DNA of 64,000 bases. It comes from Terriglobales bacterium. Its GTDB lineage: Bacteria; Acidobacteriota; Terriglobia; Terriglobales; Acidobacteriaceae. The stretch is taken from assembly GCA_025934735.1 (NCBI GenBank), contig JAICWP010000008.1:1-64000 (forward strand). Direction: 5' to 3'. Under the pieces are notes generated by a model. That model was not told the DNA's origin and made no database searches. It saw nothing but the letters and a program-made list of their open reading frames with translations. Shown here piece after piece: positions 14,933 through 23,491 of this stretch. Both the position numbers and the translations under genes were made by a program. The number at the start of each line of letters is the position of its first letter. Positions within the stretch are counted from its first letter, which is position 1.

Positions 14933-16726
14933 TTAAAACCAGAGCCGTTCTGCCGTGAGCACTCCGTCCTTTAGCGAGTAGGTTGAGTGATACTCGGCGA
15001 AGTCGTCGGCCAGGTCCACGCTCTTGGGCAACTTGGGCTCATAGCCGCTGGGCAGTTCCACCCGCGCCCGGTGCACAATTTCCCCGGGGGCTCCCAGAAT
15101 CACCGGTTCTGTGGGTTTCTTCTCTTTGTCCGGTCGCGCTTCGATGCCAAATGGGGGCATGGGTGGCGTAATCAGCCGGTCTTTCCAGTCGCTATATTCT
15201 TTGCGCGTGTAATCGTAGGCGAATTGGAAAGGCTTGGTGGTGTCCTCGGGCACAGATGCGGTAACCGCGCTAACCTCTCCGCCGAATCCTGACGAGTAGG
15301 AAATCCGCTGCACCAGATTCTTCCATTGCGCCTCCGGCACCTGCCGGAAAGCAAGGCGGTAAATGAGTTCCAGGTCGCCGCGTGAGGTGCGCTGGATATG
15401 GCCAGTCAGAGTGCCATTAGCAGATAACTTGGCCTCGACTGCAAATACAATGTTGGTGGGGAAAGGCGGATTGGCGGGAGTAGTCGCCAGCGATGCCGGC
15501 TTACCAAAAGGGATCAGCAGTGCTTGCTTATCTCGCAAAGCGGCAATCAGCATCCCGAACGGCGCCACTTCCGTGGTCGTGTCCAGCCATTGCAGTGTGT
15601 TGCCTCGCGCGACGGCCGTAATAACGTGGTCGAACTGCGCCGGTGACGGCACCTCCGGATCGAGCTTGCGCGAGACGTTGATGAGTGCGGGATAGGCCTC
15701 GTACCCGGCAGCTTTCAGCAATGCTTGCAACAAGGTGTGCTTGTCTTTGCAATCGCCGTATTCGTTGCCCAGGGCCTCCTCAGCTGTGTGCGGCTGGTAA
15801 CGGCCAATTCCAAACGAGAGGGAAATGTAGTGGAACTGGGTGGCGACGTAGTGATAGAGGGCCTGAATCTTGTCGTCATCAGTGGTCAGCCCATTTGTCA
15901 ACTCCTCGGCCTTCGCGCGGACGGCGGGCGTGACTGTCGCCTGCGGAGCTTGCAACTGGCTGTACCACTGTCCTACTTCCTCCCAGCTGTGAAACGTGGT
16001 CACTTGCACCGAGGGGTTGGGCAATTCTGTTTTGTTCGCCTGCTCACTGTCGTCTTCTACCTGCAGATTCGCGGTCTTCCAGCTATAGATTCGCGTCGTT
16101 TCCGTGTCCCTAATATCCGGCTTTAGATCGGGACTGCTGACCTTCACATACTTGTCGCGTGGCACGCTGATCTGCAGTTCTTCGTCCTTCGCGATCACAT
16201 TCTTGGGGAACATGTACTCAAACCAGAACTGCCCCGCGACTTCCGGCTCCAAGGTACGGTAGCGCAGCAGATACTCCAGTTCATCGCCCGCTCCCAATCC
16301 TTTTACCGCCACATGTTTTTCGTGGATGTCGCTGTACATGGGGGCGACGCGGGTAACATCTGCGGGCATGTCCTGGATGTTGTAAACCGGGGTGTTGATG
16401 ACTGTGCCATCAGGCTTGCGCACGCGCACGTAGTCAATGTCCAGACTTTGGTTGCTGGTGGTGTAAGCGAAAGAAAGAACCGCCAGGGCTTGCACTCCGG
16501 CCTCCGACTGCACGCGAACGCGTTCGCTGACCTCGTGCGTTCCTGTGCCATCGCCCTCAAAAGTGAGGCGGTGGACGAGTTGGTCAACGAGAACGGCCTG
16601 TTGCGCAGCTTCGGTCTTGGCCGGCTCCTGGCCGCTGGTAGGGGTAGAGGGCTTTGACTGCGCGGCAGCGGCAAACAGCAGAGACGCAACCAGCACCAGA
16701 ATGTGCAAGCGGAAACGTATACACAT
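14933..16726 (-). CDS. N-terminal part: DUF3857 and transglutaminase-like domains, secreted
   Basis: About 597 residues from the ATG at 16726 (signal peptide RLHILVLVASLLFAAAA); the frame is open to a GTG at 16771 and no ribosome site decides. Residues about 50-240 are DUF3857-like. About 260-370 is a transglutaminase-type papain fold with the likely triad Cys in EYGDCKDK, His in QFDHVITAV and Asp in QWLDTT. The last codons (ERLWF, stop) come from a frameshift; the natural protein continues into the TPR frame. It acts outside the cytoplasm. Confidence 0.75.
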   Translation of the reverse strand: MCIRFRLHILVLVASLLFAAAAQSKPSTPTSGQEPAKTEAAQQAVLVDQLVHRLTFEGDGTGTHEVSERVRVQSEAGVQALAVLSFAYTTSNQSLDIDYVRVRKPDGTVINTPVYNIQDMPADVTRVAPMYSDIHEKHVAVKGLGAGDELEYLLRYRTLEPEVAGQFWFEYMFPKNVIAKDEELQISVPRDKYVKVSSPDLKPDIRDTETTRIYSWKTANLQVEDDSEQANKTELPNPSVQVTTFHSWEEVGQWYSQLQAPQATVTPAVRAKAEELTNGLTTDDDKIQALYHYVATQFHYISLSFGIGRYQPHTAEEALGNEYGDCKDKHTLLQALLKAAGYEAYPALINVSRKLDPEVPSPAQFDHVITAVARGNTLQWLDTTTEVAPFGMLIAALRDKQALLIPFGKPASLATTPANPPFPTNIVFAVEAKLSANGTLTGHIQRTSRGDLELIYRLAFRQVPEAQWKNLVQRISYSSGFGGEVSAVTASVPEDTTKPFQFAYDYTRKEYSDWKDRLITPPMPPFGIEARPDKEKKPTEPVILGAPGEIVHRARVELPSGYEPKLPKSVDLADDFAEYHSTYSLKDGVLTAERLWF

Positions 16727-16920
16727 AGCCGGAACACCATCGGAACCTGAGCAGCGCGCCAAACATAGCACGAAAATTGGTGCGAAACGAGCAGAATTTG
16801 TCTTTGTTTCGAATCCGGGAATTCGTGTCGAACTCCTTGCTAGTCAGGGGCTTTGTCCTGCAAGCTTTTGCATTCCTGCCCGCGAAGGCTTAGGATTTTG
16901 CGTTCATTTTGTTGAGGGAG

Positions 16921-19900
16921 ATGGCCTTGCGGATCACCACCACTATTCTGCTTATTGTGTTTGTAAGCACGCTCAGCGCCGCGCAAAACCAGCAAGCGAA
17001 CCAAGCCACGGAACCGGGCGCCAAAAAATCGCGGCGAACCCGCCAGGAGAAGCAGGCGGAAACCCCGGGCGTTGCGACTGCCGCCAAGGCCCAGCAAGCT
17101 GAGGGCGAAGGCAAGGGGCCGTGGAAAGCTCTGCAGTACCGGCTGGTGGGGCCATTCCGCGGCGGCCGCGTGGTGGCCGTTTCCGGCGTGGTGGGCGAGC
17201 CCAACACCTACTATTTCGGGGCGGTCGCCGGCGGTGTGTGGAAGACGACAGACGGCGGGCTGAACTGGACGCCGCTGACCGACAAGGAAAAAGATATGTC
17301 GCCCTCCATCGGCGCCATTGCCGTCGCGGAATCTGATCCCAATGTCATCTATGCCGGCACCGGCGAGGCCTGCATCCGGGGCAATATTGTTGGTGGCAAC
17401 GGAGTTTACAAGTCCATCGATGCCGGTAAGACCTGGAAGTCGGTCGGCTTGCCCGATACTCATGCCATCGGGCGCCTGATTGTTGATCCGAAGAATCCCG
17501 ACCGGGTGTTTGTGGCAGCGCTCGGCCATCCCTTCGCCGACAATGAGGAGCGCGGCATTTTCCGCACGCTCGATGGCGGCAAGACATGGGAGAAGGTGCT
17601 CTACAAGGATGCCAAGACCGGCGGCATTGACGTGGCCTTTGCTCCCGGGAATCCCAACCTGCTCTTCGCCGCCTTATGGCAGGCGCGGCGCACGCCCTGG
17701 AGCCTGGATTCAGGCGGTCCGGGCAGCGGCCTTTACCGTTCCAGCGACGGCGGCAACACCTGGAAAGAGATGACCGGCCACGGCCTGCCTGACGGGCCTT
17801 TGGGCCGAATTGGCGTCACGGTTTCCGGCGCCAATCCCAACCGGGTGTGGGCCATCATTGAAGCCAAGAAGGGCGGCATCTACCGTTCCGATGATGGCGG
17901 CGACACCTGGCATCTGATGACCGACGACCACCGCTTCCGCCAGCGCGCCTGGTACTACTCGCACATCTTTGCCGATCCCAAAGCCGAAGACACGGTTTAC
18001 ATCCTCAACACGGGCGTTTACCGCTCGCAGGATGGTGGCAAGACCTTTGCCCGCGTTCCCGCGCCCCACGGCGACAACCACGGCCTGTGGATTGATCCCA
18101 GCAATCCCGATCGCCTCATCAATGGCAACGACGGCGGCGCCACCATTTCCGTGGATGGCGGCAAAAGTTGGAGCACCCAATACAACCAGCCCACGGCGCA
18201 GTTCTATCACGTCACCACCGATAACCGGTTCCCCTACTACATGTACGGCGCGCAGCAGGACAACAGCACTGTGGGAATTGCCAGCGCCAGCCCGGACGGC
18301 GCCATTGACCGGCCTGACTGGTACGACGTAGGCGGCGGCGAAAGCGGCTACATCGCTCCCGATCCCACCGACCCGCAGATCGTGTATGCGGGCTCCTATG
18401 GCGGAGAGATTGGCCGCTACGACCACCGCACCGGCGAAGAGCAGGCCATGAATCCCTGGCCGGTGAATCCCATCGGCTGGGGTGCGGCCGACCTGAAACA
18501 TCGCTTTCAGTGGACGGAGCCCATCGTGTTTTCGCCGCACGATCCGCACACCATGTATTTCGCCGGCGAAGTGCTGTTCAAGACCACCAACGGGGGCATG
18601 AGTTGGAGCATCATCAGTCCCGACCTGACGCGCAATGACAAGAGCAAGCAGCAGTCCTCCGGCGGGCCCATCACCAAGGACAACACCGGAGTCGAGGTGT
18701 ACGACACCATCTTTTCGGTGGTGGAGTCTCCAGTGCAGAAGGACCTGATCTGGGCGGGCAGCGACGATGGCCTGGTTCACCTGACCCGGGATGGCGGACA
18801 GCACTGGGAGAACGTCACGCCCAAAGCCATGCCGGATTGGGGCACGGTGAGCATGATTGAAGCTTCGCCGCGGGACGCCGGAACCGCCTACATGGCGGTG
18901 GAGCGGCATAAGATGGACGACTTCGCACCCTATATTTTCAGGACCACCAACTTCGGCAAGAGCTGGACCATGCTGGTAAACGGCATTCCCGCCGGCGATT
19001 ACGTGCATGCAGTGCGGGTGGACCCGCGCCGTCCTAACCTGCTCTTTTCCGGCACCGAGCAGGGTATGTACGTCTCCTTTGATGACGGCGGCAAATGGGA
19101 AGCCCTGCAGTTGAACTTGCCGCCCGCGCCGGTGAACGACCTGGTGCTCAAGAACAACGACCTGGTGGTCGCCACGCATGGCCGCAGTTTCTGGGTTCTG
19201 GACGACATCACGCCCCTGGAGCAGTACAGCGATGCCATCGCGCAGCAGGACGTTCAACTGTTCACGCCGGCGCCCGCCAGCCACACCATCTTCCGCCAGC
19301 CGTTTTTCCCGATGAGTAATGTAGGCAAGAACCCGCCGAGCGGGGCGGTGATTGATTACTGGCTGAAGACCGCGATCAAGGAGGAGAAGAAACCAGAAAG
19401 CGAAGAGCAGCAGGGAACCACCGAAAAACCCACGCCCAAGATCACGCTGGAAATTCTGGATGCCTCGGGCAAGGTCATACGCAAATTTCCGCCCAAGGAA
19501 GAAGAGCAGCAGGGCCCGGATGAGCCGTATAGCCGGGAGCACAAGCCGGCCAAGCTCACCACCGATGCCGGCTTAAACCGGTTTGTGTGGGACCTGGGCT
19601 ACGAAGGCGCTACCAAAGTGGCGCACGCCCCACTGTGGGGCGGCAGCACGCGCGGCCCGGAGGCGGTGCCCGGCCAATACCAGGTTCGGCTCACGGTCCT
19701 GGGCAAGAGCTACACCGCGCCGATCGAGATCAAGCCTGACCCACGACTAAAAGTGACTCAGACTGACCTGCAGAAACAGTTTGACCTGCTGATGAAGATT
19801 CGCGACAAGCTGAGCGCAACCGACCAAACCATCAACCAGATCCGCGACCTGCGCAATCAGATCAACGACATCAACAAGCGCCTGAAGGATGACCCGCGCG

Positions 19901-20238
19901 AAAAGACCATCGCCGATGCTGGCAAAGCGCTGGACAAGAAGATGACCGTGGTCGAGGAGGCGCTTATCCAGACCAAGGCGAAGAGCAGCCAGGACGTGCT
20001 CAATTTCCCCATTCGCCTCAACAACCAGTTGTCCGCGCTGGGCGGCGTGGTGGGCAGTGCTGCCTCCGCTCCCACCCAGCAGTCGTATGAAGTGTTCGAC
20101 ATGCTCGGCCGGCAGGTTGACGAACAACTGGCAAGCTGGAACAACATTGTGGCCAATGATGTGAAGGGGTACGACGATCTGGTGCGACAGCAGAACGTGC
20201 CCGCACTGATTTTGCTAAAGCCTCAAAAAGGCGAGTAG
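16921..20238 (+). CDS. large secreted VPS10/BNR-repeat propeller protein
   Basis: About 1,105 residues from the ATG at 16921; a TTG at 16909 is also possible because GAGGGAG touches the ATG. A signal peptide (residues 3-22) is followed by a Lys/Gln-rich linker. At least ten Asp-box repeats of the form S/T-x-D-x-G-x-T/S-W span about 100-760 (TTDGGLNW, SIDAGKTW, TLDGGKTW, SSDGGNTW, SDDGGDTW, SVDGGKSW, TTNGGMSW). This is the beta-propeller of sortilin/VPS10 and sialidase-like proteins. About 800-1100 has a beta domain and a helical C-terminus. No catalytic residues are evident; a role in extracellular binding is inferred. Confidence 0.8.
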   Translation: MALRITTTILLIVFVSTLSAAQNQQANQATEPGAKKSRRTRQEKQAETPGVATAAKAQQAEGEGKGPWKALQYRLVGPFRGGRVVAVSGVVGEPNTYYFGAVAGGVWKTTDGGLNWTPLTDKEKDMSPSIGAIAVAESDPNVIYAGTGEACIRGNIVGGNGVYKSIDAGKTWKSVGLPDTHAIGRLIVDPKNPDRVFVAALGHPFADNEERGIFRTLDGGKTWEKVLYKDAKTGGIDVAFAPGNPNLLFAALWQARRTPWSLDSGGPGSGLYRSSDGGNTWKEMTGHGLPDGPLGRIGVTVSGANPNRVWAIIEAKKGGIYRSDDGGDTWHLMTDDHRFRQRAWYYSHIFADPKAEDTVYILNTGVYRSQDGGKTFARVPAPHGDNHGLWIDPSNPDRLINGNDGGATISVDGGKSWSTQYNQPTAQFYHVTTDNRFPYYMYGAQQDNSTVGIASASPDGAIDRPDWYDVGGGESGYIAPDPTDPQIVYAGSYGGEIGRYDHRTGEEQAMNPWPVNPIGWGAADLKHRFQWTEPIVFSPHDPHTMYFAGEVLFKTTNGGMSWSIISPDLTRNDKSKQQSSGGPITKDNTGVEVYDTIFSVVESPVQKDLIWAGSDDGLVHLTRDGGQHWENVTPKAMPDWGTVSMIEASPRDAGTAYMAVERHKMDDFAPYIFRTTNFGKSWTMLVNGIPAGDYVHAVRVDPRRPNLLFSGTEQGMYVSFDDGGKWEALQLNLPPAPVNDLVLKNNDLVVATHGRSFWVLDDITPLEQYSDAIAQQDVQLFTPAPASHTIFRQPFFPMSNVGKNPPSGAVIDYWLKTAIKEEKKPESEEQQGTTEKPTPKITLEILDASGKVIRKFPPKEEEQQGPDEPYSREHKPAKLTTDAGLNRFVWDLGYEGATKVAHAPLWGGSTRGPEAVPGQYQVRLTVLGKSYTAPIEIKPDPRLKVTQTDLQKQFDLLMKIRDKLSATDQTINQIRDLRNQINDINKRLKDDPREKTIADAGKALDKKMTVVEEALIQTKAKSSQDVLNFPIRLNNQLSALGGVVGSAASAPTQQSYEVFDMLGRQVDEQLASWNNIVANDVKGYDDLVRQQNVPALILLKPQKGE

Positions 20239-20329
20239 CGGGTGGTTGGTAGTGCGTGCTTTTGAGCGCAGCTTTGCTGCGTCGCAATTGTCGCTTAGAG
20301 GTGTGTTGCCATCCTAAGGTATGTGTATT

Positions 20330-20390
20330 GTCATCCTGAGCTGCAGCGACTCAGCGCAACGAGTGGACCTGTTTTTGATTCGCTGCGCGG
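20330..20390. repeat. dispersed intergenic repeat, TCATCCTGAG type
   Basis: TGTCATCCTGAGCTG, then GCGACTCAGCGCAACG and GTGGACCTG, resembles the stretch at 27008-27070 and more loosely 21816-21850. Repeats starting GTCATCCTGAGC and ending GGACCTG are scattered between genes in many Acidobacteria genomes. It lies between the convergent ends of the VPS10-like gene and the amidohydrolase gene. Confidence 0.5.
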
Positions 20391-20454
20391 CCCGTCAAAG
20401 TACGGGTGATCGCCAAAGACAATCGCGAAGACGGACGGCCAACACCAACTACCA

Positions 20455-21768
20455 CTACTGAATCCCGTACTTCTTCTTGTAAAACTCGTAAAGCCTGGTC
20501 TGGTGATTAGAAAGATCCACTACCTTGCCGTCAATCAATTCAGTCACCACGTGCGTCTTCACGCGGAACGGCGTTCCGTCAAGAACAATCAGGTTAGCGT
20601 CCTTGCCTTCATCAATGCTGCCCAGGCGATTGTCCACTCCAAAGAAGCGAGCCGGGTTGAGGGTGAGGGCCTGCAGCGCCGCATCTTCCGGTAGACCGTA
20701 GGAGATGGCGTACTCCACCTCGAAAGGCAGATTGCGCACCTCGTTGTCGGCTGAAGTCTGTATGGCGATGGGCACTCCTGCCTGGTCCAGCCGCGCGGCA
20801 TTATCCAAACGCACGTCCACCGACTCCATGCGCCCGGGCTCTTCCAGGATGGGACCTATGATCACGGGAATTTTGCGTGCCCCGAGTTGGCCGGCGATGC
20901 GCCAGGCGGCGGCCGCATCCGCCAGAATTAGGCGGAAGTGAAATTCATCGGCCAGGCGCAGCGCGCTCTCGATGTCGCTGACGCGGTCGGCGTGGGCCAC
21001 CACCGGAATTTTGCCTTCCAGCGCCGCTACCATGGCGTCCATCTTCAGGTCGCGCGCCGGAGCCGCCGAGGGTTTCTCGTCTTTGCCGCCGCTCTGCTTT
21101 TGCGCGTAGGCGTCCTGCACCTCTTTATAGTGTTGCGCTTTCAGAAACTCCTGCCGCAGCATGGCCACTTCGCCCATGCGAGTTTCGGGAGCGCGGTTCT
21201 TCTCCCCGTAAGTGATCTTGCTCTGCTCGCCCAGGCTGATGTGAAGAGCGGCCGGCGACTTCACCACCATCCCCTCCACGGTATCGCCGTCGAGTTGAAT
21301 CACGGCGCTCTGGCCGCCAATCAGGTTGCCGTCCGCGGGAGTGGAGAGGGAATTGGTGATGCCCGCGGCCCGGCTGACCAGTATGTTTTCGCTGCCCGGG
21401 TTCAGCGCGTCCAGCACGCGCAATTGCTCCTGCAGGGGATCCGTGTACTCCGTGGAATCCACGGTGATCTGCAGGGCGGGAATTTCCACCGTGCCCAGCT
21501 TGTCCCCGGCATCAAACAGCCCCGGCATCACCACCTTGCCGCGCGCGTCAATCACCTGCGCGCCGCGGGGCACGTTTACATCCCGGCCCACCGCCGCGAT
21601 TTTGCCGTTCTCCACCAGCACGGTGCCATTCTCGATCACGCCGTGGCTGATGGTGAGCACGCGCCCGCCAGTAATCGCAATTGTGTTCTGCGCGAACGCC
21701 GGCAAGGCGGCAAAAAGGAAAGCGGCTGCTATGGCAGTTACGGCGGTGCAGCATCTGTTCGGCATCAT
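20455..21768 (-). CDS. secreted amidohydrolase paralogue without the HxH metal pair
   Basis: The product is 437 residues with a signal peptide (8-27). ATG at 21768 follows GGAGATC. The N-terminal composite domain and barrel match imidazolonepropionase-like amidohydrolases (ITGGRVLTISHGVIENGTV, later GSIDEGKDANLIVLDGTP). The strand-1 motif normally PGLxDxHxHLG is PGLFDAGDKLG, so both histidines are replaced (G88, K90). The late-barrel HTDNP of its neighbour is TSADNE here. One barrel histidine remains (VVAHADR). It is probably a non-enzymatic or altered partner of the intact paralogue 256 bases upstream. Confidence 0.8.
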   Translation of the reverse strand: MMPNRCCTAVTAIAAAFLFAALPAFAQNTIAITGGRVLTISHGVIENGTVLVENGKIAAVGRDVNVPRGAQVIDARGKVVMPGLFDAGDKLGTVEIPALQITVDSTEYTDPLQEQLRVLDALNPGSENILVSRAAGITNSLSTPADGNLIGGQSAVIQLDGDTVEGMVVKSPAALHISLGEQSKITYGEKNRAPETRMGEVAMLRQEFLKAQHYKEVQDAYAQKQSGGKDEKPSAAPARDLKMDAMVAALEGKIPVVAHADRVSDIESALRLADEFHFRLILADAAAAWRIAGQLGARKIPVIIGPILEEPGRMESVDVRLDNAARLDQAGVPIAIQTSADNEVRNLPFEVEYAISYGLPEDAALQALTLNPARFFGVDNRLGSIDEGKDANLIVLDGTPFRVKTHVVTELIDGKVVDLSNHQTRLYEFYKKKYGIQ

Positions 21769-21815
21769 GATCTCCTGCAGAATCTCGCTCCCACTCCGAG
21801 CCTCTCTCGCTATGC

Positions 21816-21850
21816 GTCATGCTGAGGGGCTTTAGCCTTGAAGCATCTCG
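21816..21850. repeat. intergenic repeat with palindromic GGGGCTTTAGCC core
   Basis: GTCATGCTGAGG, then GGCTTTAGCC and TTGAAGCATCTCGCG. The first twelve bases resemble the TCATCCTGAG repeats at 20330 and 27008, and the centre is a short palindrome. It lies between the two amidohydrolase genes. Confidence 0.4.
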
Positions 21851-22023
21851 CGCGTACTCCCGAGCGGTTACACGCTGCACGCGAGATCCATCGGGCCTAA
21901 AGGCCGCTCAGGAGGACTCCGGAGTTTCTGCCTTTGTCGACCAATGGCAACTTTCCAACCCCCTTCGAAACTGGAAAGTTGAGAATCGAAACTCTGAATC
22001 TTAAAACTTTGAAACCCTTGCTC

Positions 22024-23358
22024 CTACGGCACCAGTGTGGCTGGCCGTCCTTTCCACGGCAGAAATCCGTCTTTGCGCGTGTACACCGGCTTGCCGTCAA
22101 TGAAGACCTCGTCGGCCTTGGAGGTCAGCTCCAGCGGATTGCCTGTCCAGATGGTCAAATCGGCATCCTTGCCTATATCAATCGAACCCACCCGGTCATC
22201 GATCCCCAGAATTTTCGCTGGGTTGATGGTCACCGTCTGCAGCGCAGCCTCATCGGGCATGCCGTAGTGGTTAACGATCGAGGCTTGCTCGATGTAATCG
22301 CGTTCCTCGATCACCGGATTATCGGTGTGCAGGCTGACGAGAACGCCTTGCTTCCACAGAATGTAAGCATTCTGCGGGATAGCGTCCCAGCCCTCCACCT
22401 TGAAGCCCCAGGAGTCGGCGAAGGTCACGACGCCGATATGGCGGCGCGCGATTTCAGGCGCAATCATGTAGGCATCGAGCGCGTGGTGCAGGGCGGCAAT
22501 GTGAAAATGGAACTCGTCCGCAATGCGAAACAGCGCGTCGAAGTGGTTCACCTGGTAGGAGTGGATGTTGAGCCGCACCTTGCCCGCCAGCACGTCGGCC
22601 AGCGCTTCCAGTTGCAGGTCGCGCTCAGGGGGCGCGCCCTTTTTGCCGCCATCTTCCCAGGCCTTCCACTTGGCCGCGTAATTCTGCGCGTCGTAAAGCC
22701 GCTGGCGCACAATGGCCGCCTCGCCCATCAGCGTGGAGGGTGGCTTATCCTTGCTTCCGTAGACCCGCTTCGGATTCTCGCCCCAGGCCCACTTCATGCT
22801 CGCCGGCGCGCCAGCAAATTTGATTTCGTCCAGCGTCTGCCCGCCGTTCAGTTTCACGATGGTGGCCCAGCCGCCAATATTGTTGCCGCTGCCGGGCAGC
22901 ACCTGCACCACGGTCACGCCGCCGGAAACCCCGCGCGCTATCTCCGGATCATCGGTGTTGATGGAGTCTTCCGAACGCACCTGCGCCTCGATGTCGCCGG
23001 TCATCTCGTTGCCGTCAGAGTTAGGTTTCACCTCTGGCAAGGCGTACACGCCGAGATGCGAGTGCGGGTCCACCAGTCCTGGCAGCACGTATTCGCCATT
23101 AGCGGTGATGATCTCGGCATTGGCGGGCACGCTAACGCGGGCCCCCACCTCGGCAATCTTTCCGTTCTCGATGACAACGGTGCCATTGGGAATGGTGCCG
23201 TGTGTCATGGTCAGAATGGTTGCGCCCCTGATCACGATGGGACGGCTGGCCGCGGACTCGTTCTGCGCCGCCGAAGCATCCGTGGCGCAAGCCGAATTGG
23301 TGCTTGCCAGGCAGGCACACCACAACAGGAGAATTGTAAAGAACCGCATGCTTTTCAC
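22024..23358 (-). CDS. secreted imidazolonepropionase-like amidohydrolase, intact site
   Basis: The product is 444 residues from the GTG at 23358 behind GGGGAGCGATCC; an ATG three codons later is possible. A signal peptide covers residues 5-24. The metal motif PGLVDPHSHLG is intact (H99, H101), with later barrel residues in NIHSYQ, ALHHA and SLHTDNP. It is homologous over its length to the gene downstream at 20455-21768, which has lost these residues. It should hydrolyse a small amide or cyclic imide outside the cytoplasm; the substrate is not predictable. Confidence 0.83.
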   Translation of the reverse strand: MKSMRFFTILLLWCACLASTNSACATDASAAQNESAASRPIVIRGATILTMTHGTIPNGTVVIENGKIAEVGARVSVPANAEIITANGEYVLPGLVDPHSHLGVYALPEVKPNSDGNEMTGDIEAQVRSEDSINTDDPEIARGVSGGVTVVQVLPGSGNNIGGWATIVKLNGGQTLDEIKFAGAPASMKWAWGENPKRVYGSKDKPPSTLMGEAAIVRQRLYDAQNYAAKWKAWEDGGKKGAPPERDLQLEALADVLAGKVRLNIHSYQVNHFDALFRIADEFHFHIAALHHALDAYMIAPEIARRHIGVVTFADSWGFKVEGWDAIPQNAYILWKQGVLVSLHTDNPVIEERDYIEQASIVNHYGMPDEAALQTVTINPAKILGIDDRVGSIDIGKDADLTIWTGNPLELTSKADEVFIDGKPVYTRKDGFLPWKGRPATLVP

Positions 23359-23491
23359 GGATCGCTCCCCAGAAGGCCGCAAATTATACCAAACGCATCG
23401 CGGCGCGACATTTAATTCGGCGGAATACTTGCGGCCTCCGCTTGCTTCCGGCGGCGGGAACGGATAATTTCTTCAGTTCTGTATTGCTGCC

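Larger units (their letters stand above)
13547..16726 (-). pseudogene. DUF3857-transglutaminase-TPR gene split by two frameshifts
   Basis: Three consecutive minus-strand frames read as one protein of about 1,060 residues: signal peptide, DUF3857, transglutaminase domain, TPR repeats and a short C-terminal domain. At about 14940 the first frame ends in TAERLWF while the next frame reads LVLKKYKVPLTEWD directly on. At about 13990 the TPR frame runs out after QVYERQAEA while the adjacent frame continues EAEHTYRLALSAA. One base inserted at each point would restore the whole gene. Either the gene is recently inactivated or the assembly has indel errors. Families of this architecture are common in Acidobacteria; function is unknown. 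Confidence 0.75.

Noticed and set aside
17710-19542. 610-codon minus-strand frame
   Set aside because: It is antisense to the BNR-repeat propeller gene; the Asp-box repeats are on the plus strand and the minus frame has no recognisable domain.
21934-23415. 493-codon plus-strand frame
   Set aside because: It is antisense to the amidohydrolase gene that carries an intact HxH motif.
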